A program made the position numbers and the translations under genes. From BOG-908 sp963848205 (GTDB lineage: Bacteria > Pseudomonadota > Alphaproteobacteria > Acetobacterales > Acetobacteraceae): a stretch of DNA of 64,000 nucleotides. The stretch is taken from contig CAWKCV010000003.1 of the NCBI GenBank assembly GCA_963848205.1, forward strand, positions 558,001 to 622,000, given 5' to 3'. A model generated the notes under the pieces. That model ran no database searches, had not been told where the DNA came from, and saw nothing but the letters and a program-made list of their open reading frames with translations. Below, one piece after another: positions 8,521 to 16,326 of the stretch (its first letter is position 1; each line of letters starts with the position of its first letter).

Positions 8521-9335
8521 GGTTCGCCTACAATACAAATGGTGCTGCGCATCATCGGCTGGATGACGCGATCGCACTGATCGCAGATTCGGGTTATGAC
8601 GGTGTAGCGCTTACGCTCGATATTCATCATCTCGATCCATTCGGCCCAGACTTTACCGGCGAGTTGAAACGCGTGTCCGGTCTGTTGCGCGCGCGTTCGC
8701 TAGGCTGCGTCATCGAGACGGGCGCGCGATTTCTGCTCGACCCGCGATCGAAGCATGAGCCGACATTGGTGAGTGCCGATCCAGAAGGTCGAGCCAGGCG
8801 TGTCGACTTTCTCACCCGCGCATTGCAGGCAGCGTCTGAGACGGGTGCTGAGGCTATGTCGTTCTGGGCCGGCGTGCCGAAAGCGGGCGTGACCGGCACG
8901 CAAGCACGGGATTGGGTGAGGGAAGGGGCTGCTGAGATTGCGCGCCGTGCCGAACGGCTTGGCACGATCGCGGCGCTCGAGCCCGAACCCGGCATGGCGA
9001 TCGAAACCGTGACGGATTGGAAGGCGCTGGCAATCCCCGGCCTGCGTCTCGCGCTCGACACGGGTCATTGCCTCGTCACGGAAGATGCCGATCCCGCAAG
9101 CGCTGTGCGAGAATATGCGGACCATCTCGGTACCGTTGCAATCGAGGATATGAAACGCGGCGTGCATGTGCATCTCCCTTTCGGCGAAGGTGATATGGAC
9201 ATGCCGTCTGTGCTTGCGGCGTTGTTAGATATTCAGTTCAAAGGCTTGGTGTGTGTTGAGCTTTCGCGGGAAAGCCATAGGGCGGATACGATGGTGCCGG
9301 GCGCATTGGCTTGGTTGAAACGCCATCTCCCTTGA
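8517..9335 (+). CDS. Sugar phosphate isomerase/epimerase-like TIM-barrel protein
   Basis: From a TTG start at 8517 that overlaps the YcaO stop (TTGA), the 272-residue product begins RFAYNTNGAAHHRLDDAIAL, a typical xylose-isomerase-like AP-endonuclease-2 barrel opening. Metal-ligand segments of this fold are visible: AALEPEPGMAIE (Glu), LALDTGHCLV (Asp and His), VAIEDMKRGVHVHLPFGEGD (Asp and His pair) and VCVELSRES (Glu). Relatives include IolE, IolI and EboE, some of which act on inososes, which agrees with the Ino1 and Gfo/Idh genes upstream. A longer frame upstream of 8517 lies wholly inside the YcaO gene and is not used. Confidence 0.85.
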   Translation: MRFAYNTNGAAHHRLDDAIALIADSGYDGVALTLDIHHLDPFGPDFTGELKRVSGLLRARSLGCVIETGARFLLDPRSKHEPTLVSADPEGRARRVDFLTRALQAASETGAEAMSFWAGVPKAGVTGTQARDWVREGAAEIARRAERLGTIAALEPEPGMAIETVTDWKALAIPGLRLALDTGHCLVTEDADPASAVREYADHLGTVAIEDMKRGVHVHLPFGEGDMDMPSVLAALLDIQFKGLVCVELSRESHRADTMVPGALAWLKRHLP

Positions 9336-9354
9336 AAGAGCGGATTGTGATGCC

Positions 9355-10572
9355 TTGAGGGTTTGCTTCGTCAGTCGACGCTACTTTCCTGCTATCTCCG
9401 GCATGAGCGTGTATGCGCAAAATCTGCTGCGAGAACTGACTCAGGCCGGCCATGACGTTACGATGATCAGTCAATACCGCGGAGACGAATTCGGCCGTGC
9501 CGTTTATGGCGGCGGACCGCCGCCCGATGTGCCGGGGGTGCGTGTGATCGGTCTTGAGCAATCGGGTGAACAGTCCAGCGGCGATTTCGAACGGGATATC
9601 GACGTTCTGGTGAAGACAATCTGCGCCGAGCACGCGCTTGCCCCATTTGATGTCTTGCATGCCCAATATGGATATCCGACAGGTTGGGCGGTGATGCTGG
9701 CAGCCAAGCGTTTGCAACTGCCGAGTGTCGTCTCGATTCAGGGCGGTGATGGGCATTGGATCGGGTCGTGTTGCGAGACGCACCGTGAGGCGATGGTGCG
9801 TGTACTCGATCACGCGAGTGCCGTGCTGATTGGTTGCCGATCGTTCGCAGAGGAGGTGAGCGGTCGGCTAGGCACACAGCTCGACCGCTTCACGATTGTG
9901 CCCGGCGCAGTCGAGACAAATCGGTTTACCCCTGCGATTCGGGACACAGCGGCGTCCCCCGTATTACTTTATCATGGCCGCGTAGACGCACGCAAAGGTG
10001 CCCTGGACTTGCTAGAGGCAGTCTCGATGCTTGCAAAAGAACATCAGACCTTCTCGGTCGTATATTCGGGCATCGGACCCGATTACGAGCGGGTGGCAGT
10101 GCGCGTGGCTGAACTGGGTTTGACGGACCGTGTCAGGATGGCCGGATACGTTGACTACGCGGATGTACCGGAAGTTTATCGCGAGGCGGACATTTTTGTC
10201 TCTCCTACCTACGCTGAAGGATTTTCCAACACGATCCTCGAGGCAATGGCCTCTGGCCTTGCTTGCGTGTCGTGCAACGCGGTCGGCGTCGTTGATTGTC
10301 TACGAAATGAGGAGAACGGATTGCTAAGCGATCCGGGTGACATTCCTGCACTCGCTGATAATCTTCGCCGCGTGTTGACCGATCCCGCGCTGCGAACGCG
10401 TTTGGCGCGAGCTGGATTGGATGAATGCCGGCGCGTGTATTCTTGGCATTCTGTCGGCCGGCAAATCATGCACTCCTATGTGGAGGTGTTGCAGCGCCCG
10501 ATCAACACTGGGTTCTCGCGCGATCTGCCGGTTAGCGGCTGCCATTTTCGGTCGCAGCCGCATCTCCTGTAA
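9355..10572 (+). CDS. GT4-family glycosyltransferase
   Basis: The 405-residue GT-B protein begins RVCFVSRRYFPAISGMSVYA, has a central VLLYHGRVDARKGALDLLEA strand, and ends with the retaining E-x7-E signature YAEGFSNTILEAMASGLACV. The start is TTG 9355; ATG 9349 is out of frame. It sits 19 bp after the isomerase-like gene and its stop overlaps the deacetylase start (TAATG). A GT4 enzyme followed by a PIG-L deacetylase in an inositol operon recalls MshA and MshB of mycothiol synthesis, which join GlcNAc to inositol phosphate and then deacetylate it. That parallel is by gene family only, not by demonstrated homology. Confidence 0.88.
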   Translation: MRVCFVSRRYFPAISGMSVYAQNLLRELTQAGHDVTMISQYRGDEFGRAVYGGGPPPDVPGVRVIGLEQSGEQSSGDFERDIDVLVKTICAEHALAPFDVLHAQYGYPTGWAVMLAAKRLQLPSVVSIQGGDGHWIGSCCETHREAMVRVLDHASAVLIGCRSFAEEVSGRLGTQLDRFTIVPGAVETNRFTPAIRDTAASPVLLYHGRVDARKGALDLLEAVSMLAKEHQTFSVVYSGIGPDYERVAVRVAELGLTDRVRMAGYVDYADVPEVYREADIFVSPTYAEGFSNTILEAMASGLACVSCNAVGVVDCLRNEENGLLSDPGDIPALADNLRRVLTDPALRTRLARAGLDECRRVYSWHSVGRQIMHSYVEVLQRPINTGFSRDLPVSGCHFRSQPHLL

Positions 10573-11333
10573 TGAAAACAGCTCTGTTCCTCTCGCCCCA
10601 TTTGGACGACGCGGCATTCTCTTGCGGTGGTTTGGCGGCCTTACTGAGTGATCATGGCTGGCGCACAATTTTGGTCACGGCGTTTACGGCAACAATCTTG
10701 CCGGTGACCGGCTTTGCGTTGGCTTGCCAGCTCGATAAGGGTTTGCCGCCCGACACCGACTACATGGCCGTTCGTCGTGCAGAGGATCGGATGGCAGCGT
10801 CGGTCCTTGGCTTCAGTGATGTGCGTCATCTCGGCTTATCGGAAGCACCGCATCGCGGCTATGAAGACGCACGCGCCTTGTTTGGCGAACTGCGGGCCGA
10901 TGATGATGTGGCCGGAGCGCTTTGCGACCATCTGGCCGCGCTGCAAAACGAGTTTGCACCAGACCTCCTCCTCGCACCTCAAGGCTTGGGCCATCACGTC
11001 GATCACATGCAGATGGTGCGCGCCGTTCTCCAAACTGCCAAAGGGCCGCTCGCGTGGTTTCGTGACACGCCATACGCAATACGCGACTCTCAAGCCGTGG
11101 TCGCACACACCAGCGGGCTTGTCGATATACGCGTCTGCATCGACGCCGCCATCGATCGAAAGCTGCAGGCAGTATGCGCATACTCCACTCAGATCGCCTT
11201 CCAGTTTGGCGGCCCCGAGAAGGCTGGAGAGACTTTGCGGACGTTTGCCAGAACGGAATTTGAGGGTGAACGTTTTGGCGAACGCTTAGCGGTGTCCCCC
11301 GTAGCCTCACGCATGCTGCGTTTCCTGGTCTAG
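10572..11333 (+). CDS. PIG-L family deacetylase
   Basis: The 253-residue product has the zinc-binding signature LSPHLDDAAFSCGG at residues 7-20 and the second ligand motif GLGHHVDHMQ near residue 140, as in MshB, BshB and GlcNAc-PI de-N-acetylases. These remove an acetyl group from N-acetylglucosamine attached to inositol, malate or lipids. It shares one base with the preceding glycosyltransferase stop and is the last gene of the operon. Only 17 bp separate it from the convergent serine hydrolase gene, and I see no clear terminator in that gap. Confidence 0.87.
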   Translation: MKTALFLSPHLDDAAFSCGGLAALLSDHGWRTILVTAFTATILPVTGFALACQLDKGLPPDTDYMAVRRAEDRMAASVLGFSDVRHLGLSEAPHRGYEDARALFGELRADDDVAGALCDHLAALQNEFAPDLLLAPQGLGHHVDHMQMVRAVLQTAKGPLAWFRDTPYAIRDSQAVVAHTSGLVDIRVCIDAAIDRKLQAVCAYSTQIAFQFGGPEKAGETLRTFARTEFEGERFGERLAVSPVASRMLRFLV

Positions 11334-11350
11334 GTGAATGCGAGCGCCTC

Positions 11351-12910
11351 CTACCTTTTCGTCAGATGCAGATCCTGGTAGTCGAAACTGAAATCCGCCA
11401 ATGGTGATACCGGCCGAAGTGTGGCCGTGTGGACGTGGCCATCCGCAATTGCGAAGTCCACGAATGCATTTTCTATGTTGTGGTCCGTCCAGTGCGTCTG
11501 CCATCGATTGCCGCCGGAAGGCGTCAATGCGCCTGACATACCGGGCGTCTGGTCAAAGCGAATGGTGAGTTGACCGGGCGTCGATCGGGCGATTGTCACT
11601 GAGCCATACCAGGGGTCGATGTAGCTACCGGTATAGTCATCGGCGGGCCGCGCGGGTGCGCCGGCGACGGCGGTGTCAGACGGAGCAGCGTGCAAGGCCG
11701 CTTTGGCACCGGCGACGGCGTGATCGAGTGCGTGATGCAGGCGGGATATCCAATCGATGGTTGGAAGACCGAGGTAGTAGTCGAGCACGTGAAACATCAC
11801 TGCGCGCCGGGTGCCGGTATCCTCCGAGTTGATTGCAACCGAAATGCCGATATTGCGGTCAGGGATCAGATATTGCATTGCCAACGCCCCGAACACGGCG
11901 CCGGAATGCTCGATGACGAGATGACCGTGATAGATTTCTACAAACCAGCCAAGCGCGTAAGATTGTAAATCCGGCTGCATGTCAGCCATTTCAGGGGGTA
12001 GCTTAAACTCGTCCGCCGGCACGACCACGACGGGGGTGAGCATATCCATTGCCTGCTCGGCGCTGAATACCTGCCGCCCGTTCGGCAACTTGCCGTGTCC
12101 AAGCTGAAGAGACATCCAGACCGCCATGTCCGCCGCACTGGCATTCATGCCGCCAGCCGGCGCGATCGTGTGAAATCCCGGCGGGTTCTCGAGCACGCTT
12201 TCCGGACCGGTGCCACGAACGTCTTCCGAGGTGCGTGCATGCAGGGTCACGGCATTTGGCGCGACCGGATCGTAGTTCGGACGCGAATCCTCCATGCCGG
12301 CAGGGGCGAGGATATTCTGGGTGACGAAATCCTCCCAGCTCTGTCCGGATACTGACTGGACGAGAGCGCCGGCAACGATATACAGGATGTTGTCATAGGC
12401 GAATGTCTCGCGAAATCCAGTAACGGGCGCAAGATAACGCAGAGCGTGCACCACGTCCGCACGGCTGCGCAGCGTGCCCGGAACAACGAGCAGGTCGCCT
12501 TCGCCTAGGCCGAGACCGCTACGATGCGTCAGCAAGTCGCGTATCGTCATGTGAGCGGTGGCGTAAGGATCGTACATCGCGAAGCCGGGAAGCCTATCGA
12601 CAACGTGGTCCGACCAGGTGAGCTTATGCCGATCGACAAGTATCGCAAGCGCCGCGGCCGTGAATGCCTTGGTCTCAGAGCCGATGGGGAATGCAGTGTG
12701 CGCATCGACAGCAGCCTGCGTGCCGATCCTGCGTACGCCATATCCCTTTGCAAGAACCGTTCGCCCGTTTTCGACGATGGCGAGCGAAAGGCCGGGAGCG
12801 CCAAATTCCTGCATTGCCTTTGCGACAAAGCTATCAGTATCTGGTGGCGGAGTAGCAAGCGCGGGCGATGCCAAAACGAGGAGCATGACCAGGACTTTTC
12901 TGCCAGGCAT
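11351..12910 (-). CDS. Exported serine hydrolase (beta-lactamase / S12 peptidase family)
   Basis: The 519-residue product starts at ATG 12910 after GAGGAAACC and has a signal peptide (MPGRKVLVMLLVLASPALA). Catalytic motifs of class C beta-lactamase-like peptidases are present: S78-E-T-K81 (SxxK), FAYDNILY (YxN) and VIEHSGAV (HSG in place of KTG). A C-terminal lipocalin-like domain of about 130 residues follows, common in D-aminopeptidase and esterase relatives. An in-frame upstream extension to 13087 overlaps the epimerase gene and lacks a signal, so I reject it. It lies 40 bp after the dipeptide epimerase on the same strand, suggesting periplasmic hydrolysis of peptides that feed that enzyme. 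Confidence 0.88.
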   Translation of the reverse strand: MPGRKVLVMLLVLASPALATPPPDTDSFVAKAMQEFGAPGLSLAIVENGRTVLAKGYGVRRIGTQAAVDAHTAFPIGSETKAFTAAALAILVDRHKLTWSDHVVDRLPGFAMYDPYATAHMTIRDLLTHRSGLGLGEGDLLVVPGTLRSRADVVHALRYLAPVTGFRETFAYDNILYIVAGALVQSVSGQSWEDFVTQNILAPAGMEDSRPNYDPVAPNAVTLHARTSEDVRGTGPESVLENPPGFHTIAPAGGMNASAADMAVWMSLQLGHGKLPNGRQVFSAEQAMDMLTPVVVVPADEFKLPPEMADMQPDLQSYALGWFVEIYHGHLVIEHSGAVFGALAMQYLIPDRNIGISVAINSEDTGTRRAVMFHVLDYYLGLPTIDWISRLHHALDHAVAGAKAALHAAPSDTAVAGAPARPADDYTGSYIDPWYGSVTIARSTPGQLTIRFDQTPGMSGALTPSGGNRWQTHWTDHNIENAFVDFAIADGHVHTATLRPVSPLADFSFDYQDLHLTKR

Positions 12911-12950
12911 TTGGTTTCCTCTTCTCAAGCGATACGTAGTGGCCGTTTGC

Positions 12951-13949
12951 TCAGGTACGCACGCCGCATCCCCAAACCACTTCGTCGCAATGGATTTTCC
13001 CGTCCTCGTAGCGGACACCGGGTGTGCGGTCGTGACGAAGCACGGTTGGTCCGTCAAGATCGACAATTTCACAGCATTGGCCGACAAGAAACGCGGGTGC
13101 CATGGCCCAGCTTGTGCCAGCCATATTGCCGACCATCACCGACATGCCGAGTGCGCGGGCGCGTTCGGCCATCATCAGCGCTTCGGTTAGGCCACCGCTC
13201 TTATCGAGCTTGATGTTGGCGACCTGATAACGTCCTGGCAGGTCATTCATGTCGGCAAGCGAGAGCATGCTTTCATCGGCTGCCAATGGAATGGGGGAGT
13301 GAAAGCCGTCGAGCAGGTGATCCTGCCCGCGCTGAAACGGCTGTTCCACAAGCTTCACGTCGAGCCGGAGAAACTCGTTGACAACCGCCCGTAAACCGTC
13401 GAATTCGTATCCTTGGTTGGCATCTACGCCGAGCCAAACAAGCGGGCACGCCGTGCGCACGGCGGCCACGCGCGCCACGTCAAGGTCGGGCTCGCCGGTC
13501 AGCTTCAGCTTGATCGCGCGCGCGCCCGAAAACCCTCGAGCGCGGCTGGCCATCTCCTCCGGCGTTCCGGCTGAAACTGTCAACGTCGTCACCAATGCGC
13601 GCGGTTCACGCAGTCCGGCCAATTGCCACACCGGCTTGCCGGACTCCGCTGCTTCCAGATCCCACATTGCGCAATCCAGAGCGTTGCGGGCGCCGCCGGG
13701 CGGCAACAAGGCTCGGAGATCAGCTCTGCTAAGTCCTAACTCGACGCGTGAACGCACGCTCTCGATTTCAGCCAGCATATGCTCGATATCATCACCTAGA
13801 TAATAGACGCCGGATGCCTCACCGCGGCCCACACGTTCGCCGTCCGTCAAAGTGACGACGACGGCGGGCATTGCATCGAATACATATCCCGTGATGACGA
13901 ACGGCTGCTTCATCAACAAGCTTTCCGAATGAACGAGCAAGTCTGGCAT
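12951..13949 (-). CDS. Dipeptide epimerase (enolase superfamily)
   Basis: The 332-residue protein follows the muconate-lactonizing subgroup: a capping domain (residues 1-120), AIKLKLTG with the catalytic KxK, then metal ligands in GVDANQGY, LVEQPF and AADESM, and the opposite-face lysine in ANIKLDKSGG. Enzymes with this pattern epimerise L-Ala-D/L-Glu and related dipeptides derived from murein or diet. A TTCATATATGAA palindrome lies about 60 bp upstream of the start, matching one at the transporter promoter. Neighbouring hydrolase, XRE-cupin regulator and POT transporter genes support a peptide-use role. Confidence 0.88.
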   Translation of the reverse strand: MPDLLVHSESLLMKQPFVITGYVFDAMPAVVVTLTDGERVGRGEASGVYYLGDDIEHMLAEIESVRSRVELGLSRADLRALLPPGGARNALDCAMWDLEAAESGKPVWQLAGLREPRALVTTLTVSAGTPEEMASRARGFSGARAIKLKLTGEPDLDVARVAAVRTACPLVWLGVDANQGYEFDGLRAVVNEFLRLDVKLVEQPFQRGQDHLLDGFHSPIPLAADESMLSLADMNDLPGRYQVANIKLDKSGGLTEALMMAERARALGMSVMVGNMAGTSWAMAPAFLVGQCCEIVDLDGPTVLRHDRTPGVRYEDGKIHCDEVVWGCGVRT

Positions 13950-14008
13950 TCGAAGCGCCTTGTTGATCCGGTTGGACGGGCACCGGAGATTGTGATTGCC
14001 AAAGACTA

Positions 14009-14020
14009 TTCATATATGAA
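14009..14020. promoter_or_regulatory. Predicted operator (TTCATATATGAA) before the dipeptide epimerase
   Basis: A perfect 12-base palindrome lies in the 78-bp gap between the XRE regulator stop and the epimerase start. The identical core recurs at 14765-14778 on the other side of the regulator gene. AT-rich palindromes are rare in this GC-rich DNA, so the pair is most simply read as binding sites for the adjacent XRE-cupin protein. Confidence 0.6.
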
Positions 14021-14027
14021 AAACTGG

Positions 14028-14738
14028 TCAATGCCTTGCCCGGGCGCGACCCGGACGGTGTGGGGGCAGGGCGGTTTTTGTTTCACCCTGTTGGCCGAGA
14101 GCACGCATGGCCATCGAATGCGGCTCGACACGAGAGAGTTCGTCAGGCCGTGCATGCTCGGGATGCGAATAAACGCAAAGCAGGCGTGCGGATGTCCTGC
14201 CGGCGCACAAATAGCGATGCAGCAGGGCAGCATCGAAATAAACGCTGTCCCCTGGCTCAAGCAATACTGGCTCGTAGCCTTCGCAATGGAAAGTCACGCG
14301 GCCGTCGAGAATGAACGCGAACTCTTCGCCGCCATGCGATTCAGCGTCTCGCCCATCGCCCTCGGCATGCACGTCGATGACGCATGGGAAATAATGCTTC
14401 CGCGCGATTTCTGCAGCCAGAAAGCGATGAAGGTTATTCTTCACGTCCACCACCGGACCGCTTCCTGCACGATCGACGATGCGGCGGCCGCCTTTGCGTA
14501 TGGCGGGGGCAGGGTTGGCGAACAGCTCGCCGATCGGCACGTCGAGACCAGCCGCCAACTTGGCCAGTTTTCCATAGGTGAGTGTCGTCTGCCCATTCTC
14601 GACTTTCCACAGCATGGAGACGGAAAGGCCGGCCCTGCGGGCCGTTTCCGCAATCGTCCAGCCATGGCGTTCGCGCAACACCCTGACGCGCCTGGAGAGC
14701 AGATCAGTGTCGTCCGATGCAGCTGAAGTCTGGTCCAT
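14028..14738 (-). CDS. XRE-family regulator with C-terminal cupin domain
   Basis: The 236-residue product has an N-terminal helix-turn-helix (RVRVLRERHGWTIAETARRA and LSVSMLWKVENGQTTLTYGK) and a C-terminal cupin (FPCVIDVHAEGD, HGGEEFAFILDGRV, LEPGDSVYFDAALLHRY), the architecture of PuuR/SutR-type regulators that sense amino acids, polyamines or peptides. I start it at ATG 14738; the 52-residue extension to 14894 would run through the operator and into the divergent transporter gene. It is flanked on both sides by the TTCATATATGAA palindrome, implying control of itself, the transporter and the epimerase-hydrolase genes. Confidence 0.88.
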   Translation of the reverse strand: MDQTSAASDDTDLLSRRVRVLRERHGWTIAETARRAGLSVSMLWKVENGQTTLTYGKLAKLAAGLDVPIGELFANPAPAIRKGGRRIVDRAGSGPVVDVKNNLHRFLAAEIARKHYFPCVIDVHAEGDGRDAESHGGEEFAFILDGRVTFHCEGYEPVLLEPGDSVYFDAALLHRYLCAGRTSARLLCVYSHPEHARPDELSRVEPHSMAMRALGQQGETKTALPPHRPGRARARH

Positions 14739-14764
14739 ATCTACGCCCAGAATAGGTCGGCCAT

Positions 14765-14778
14765 TTTCATATATGAAA
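14765..14778. promoter_or_regulatory. Predicted operator (TTTCATATATGAAA) between regulator and transporter
   Basis: A perfect 14-base palindrome sits 27 bp before the XRE regulator start and 50 bp before the POT transporter start, where one bound protein could control both divergent genes. Its 12-base core is the same as the site at 14009-14020. Confidence 0.62.
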
Positions 14779-14827
14779 TCGTCTGCGACTGGTCTAGCAT
14801 AAGTCTGCCTATCGTGGTGAGAAGATC

Positions 14828-16132
14828 GTGCTCGTGACGCCAGCATTGCCGAGCCTGACAACTCCGGTCGGTCGCCGCCTGTTCGGTCATCCACCTGGCC
14901 TCACCGTTCTGTTTCTGACGCAGATGTGGGCGGAGTTCTCCTATTTCGGCCTGCAAGCGCTGCTGGTCTTTTACATGACGCAGAGGCTGGGCTTCAGCCA
15001 GCAGAAATCATCCTGGATCTACGGCATATACGGCGCTGCTGCGTTTTTCAGCCCGTTTTTCGGCGGCATTCTAGCGGACCGCTGGCTCGGCCGCACACGC
15101 AGCGTGGTGGCAGGCGGCGTGCTGATGATGATCGGGCATTTCGCGATGGCATCGGAACCTTTGCTGTTACCGGCGTTGGCCTGTGTCGCCATTGGCAACG
15201 GACTTTTCATCCCCCCGTTGGCCGTCCAGGTTGGTTCTTTGTATGCGGCCGACGATCCGCGCAAATCGCATGCGTTCAGCGCGTATTACATGGGCATCAA
15301 TCTGGGTGGCTTGCTGGCGCCTCTTGTGTGCGGCACGCTCGGCGAACTGCTCGGCTGGCACTGGGGATTTGCCTCTGCTGGTTTGGGTATGCTCGCGGGC
15401 CTTGCCATATACCTGAGTTACGCCAGGCTGTTGCCGGCCGAGCCCGCGCGCGCGGCACACGCGCGGGCTAGTAGAGTGACTGGTCTGTCGGCGAAGGACA
15501 GGAAAAACCTGCTGCAGTTGGCGGGCCTCATCGCCGTCGTCGTGCTCTTTCGCGTCGGCTACGAACAGAGCGGCAACGTGATCGCGCTGTGGGTGCAGCA
15601 GCGCACCGACCGCAGCATTGACCTGTTCGGCACGCACGCGCTCATCCCCGCTACTTGGTTCCAGTCGATCAACCCGCTGCTGATCATTCTGCTCACGCCG
15701 GTGCTGATCGCGCTTTGGAGGCGACGCGAAAGGCGGCACGGCAAGCCCAACCTGCTCCGGCGCATGGCGCTGGGGTGCGCCGTCGGCAGCCTTTCCATGG
15801 TTGTGATGATGGCTGCCGCTGTGCTCTACGCCCGCACGCAGCACCCGGTGGGCGCCCACTGGGTGGTTGGCTATTTCGTGCTGCTGACGGTCGGCGAGCT
15901 GATGGTCATCCCGGTTGGGCTCACCCTGGTGAATGCCCTGGCGCCGGCGCAGGTGGCCGCAATGGCAATGGGCGCTTGGTATATTGCCAAATTCCTAGGC
16001 AGCCTGCTTTCCGGCTGGATGGGCGCGTATTGGGGGCGCGTGCCGGATGCTGCGTTCTTCGGGGCGGGCGCCGCCTGCATGATGCTGGCGGCGTTGGTGC
16101 TGGTGCCGATGGGACGCGGGTGGCGCGCCTGA
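14828..16132 (+). CDS. POT-family (MFS) proton-coupled peptide transporter
   Basis: The 434-residue membrane protein has about 12-14 hydrophobic segments and the POT/PTR signatures: FLTQMWAEFSYFGLQALLVF in the first helix (ExxER-like region) and FFGGILADRWLGRTRSVVAG between helices 2 and 3. Members import di- and tripeptides with protons. The start is GTG 14828 after GTGAGAAG. It is divergent from the XRE-cupin regulator, with a shared palindromic operator between them, and its partners (epimerase, exported hydrolase) process peptides. Confidence 0.9.
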   Translation: MLVTPALPSLTTPVGRRLFGHPPGLTVLFLTQMWAEFSYFGLQALLVFYMTQRLGFSQQKSSWIYGIYGAAAFFSPFFGGILADRWLGRTRSVVAGGVLMMIGHFAMASEPLLLPALACVAIGNGLFIPPLAVQVGSLYAADDPRKSHAFSAYYMGINLGGLLAPLVCGTLGELLGWHWGFASAGLGMLAGLAIYLSYARLLPAEPARAAHARASRVTGLSAKDRKNLLQLAGLIAVVVLFRVGYEQSGNVIALWVQQRTDRSIDLFGTHALIPATWFQSINPLLIILLTPVLIALWRRRERRHGKPNLLRRMALGCAVGSLSMVVMMAAAVLYARTQHPVGAHWVVGYFVLLTVGELMVIPVGLTLVNALAPAQVAAMAMGAWYIAKFLGSLLSGWMGAYWGRVPDAAFFGAGAACMMLAALVLVPMGRGWRA

Positions 16133-16140
16133 CCAAGGCT

Positions 16141-16159
16141 GGGGGGACGCTGTCCCCCC
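16141..16159 (+). terminator. GC-rich hairpin after the transporter gene
   Basis: GGGGGGAC pairs perfectly with GTCCCCCC around a three-base loop, 9 bp after the transporter stop. There is no T-run, so it is a terminator-like or RNA-stabilising hairpin rather than a classical intrinsic terminator. It opens a 194-bp G/C-rich gap that also holds a second hairpin at 16226-16244. Confidence 0.55.
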
Positions 16160-16225
16160 AAGCCCCTTGCTGGGGTCAGCGATCTCAGACCCCCGTTCCT
16201 GACCGCGACGCACCAGAGATGGGGG

Positions 16226-16244
16226 CTGGGGCTCCTGGCCCCAG
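16226..16244. repeat. Second GC-rich inverted repeat before gyrA
   Basis: CTGGGGC and GCCCCAG form a seven-base-pair stem around TCCTG. Further G4/C4 tracts up to 16266 (GGGGGCAAGCCCC at about 16255) could pair with each other or with the CCCCAAGCCCC at 16154-16165. The rest of the gap up to gyrA holds no recognisable gene. Confidence 0.45.
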
Positions 16245-16326
16245 TGGGGTCCTGGGGGCAAGCCCCTAGCCTTCTCCGCCCGGCGTTGTAGAAAGCGCGA
16301 CCGACGCAGCACTGGACAGCCATCAC

